Shown here piece after piece: positions 6,583 to 6,632 of a DNA stretch of 6,632 nucleotides (positions within the stretch are counted from its first letter, which is position 1; every line of letters begins with the position of its first letter). A model generated the notes under the pieces. It was not told the DNA's origin. It worked only from the letters and a program-made list of their open reading frames with translations, and did not search any database. This DNA is from JBEINZ01 sp040377825 (GTDB taxonomy: Bacteria > Pseudomonadota > Alphaproteobacteria > Rhizobiales > Ancalomicrobiaceae): the NCBI GenBank assembly GCA_040377825.1, contig JBEINZ010000180.1, positions 1 through 6,632 on the forward strand, given 5' to 3'. A program made the position numbers and the translations under genes.

Positions 6583-6632
6583 GCGAAGCAGTGCTTTCCA
6601 GCGCGCGGGCGCGCGGGCCGCTGGCTCGATTC
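6579..6632 (+). CDS. Start of a downstream gene, probably the partner DppC-type permease (partial)
   Basis: Only 18 codons are visible before the window ends (MSEAVLSSARARGPLARF). The ATG overlaps the stop of the dppB-like gene as ATGA and has a strong GGAGG 6 nt upstream, so a coupled gene clearly starts here. The polar, basic N-terminus resembles the short cytoplasmic leader of DppC permeases, and a dppC gene normally follows dppB. No family motif lies in the visible part, so the product is inferred from context and reading frame only. Confidence 0.7.
   Translation, partial: MSEAVLSSARARGPLARF

Noticed and set aside
1..6632. Frequent GATCGCG / CGATCG words across the window as a possible dispersed repeat
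   Set aside because: They fall mostly inside genes, at codons such as those for Ile-Ala and Asp-Arg, and fit GC-rich codon use rather than an inserted element.

Overview
The window reads as a GC-rich (roughly 60-65 % by eye) proteobacterial chromosome segment. The twin-arginine-like leader on the solute-binding protein, the codon bias and the style of the transporter suggest an alphaproteobacterium, perhaps rhizobial or a relative. That placement is inference from sequence style; there is no rRNA or other phylogenetic marker here.

Layout: two divergently oriented ABC importers of the dipeptide/oligopeptide/nickel (Dpp/Opp) class share one 288-base intergenic region. The minus-strand operon, read from right to left, is: periplasmic solute-binding protein (5355-3718), DppD-type ATPase (3710-2721), DppF-type ATPase (2724-1732), DppB-type permease (1732-797) and DppC-type permease (795 to beyond base 1, cut by the window edge). 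These five genes make one complete importer. The junctions are very tight: a 7-nt gap, a 4-nt ATGA overlap, a 1-nt TAATG overlap and a 1-nt gap. This indicates one transcript with translational coupling.

The plus-strand operon starts at 5644 with a second DppB-type permease. It continues, through another ATGA overlap, into a gene of which only 18 codons are visible (6579 onward), most likely the partner DppC-type permease. This second operon has no solute-binding protein at its head. The two DppB proteins align without gaps over their whole length at about 40 % identity (hand count 124 of 311), so they are clear paralogues.

In the minus-strand system, the binding protein captures solute in the periplasm, the DppB/DppC pair forms the channel, and the two ATPases bind the cytoplasmic coupling loops and power import. 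The substrate cannot be read from the sequence: no metabolic gene lies in the window, and family members carry peptides, opines, nickel, sugars and other solutes.

No tRNA, rRNA, insertion sequence, CRISPR array or phage gene was seen. I found no obviously new system. The points most worth a second look are the degenerate ATPase-coupling (EAA) loops of the minus-strand permeases, the small repeats in the shared intergenic region, and the conserved four-cysteine tails of both ATPases.
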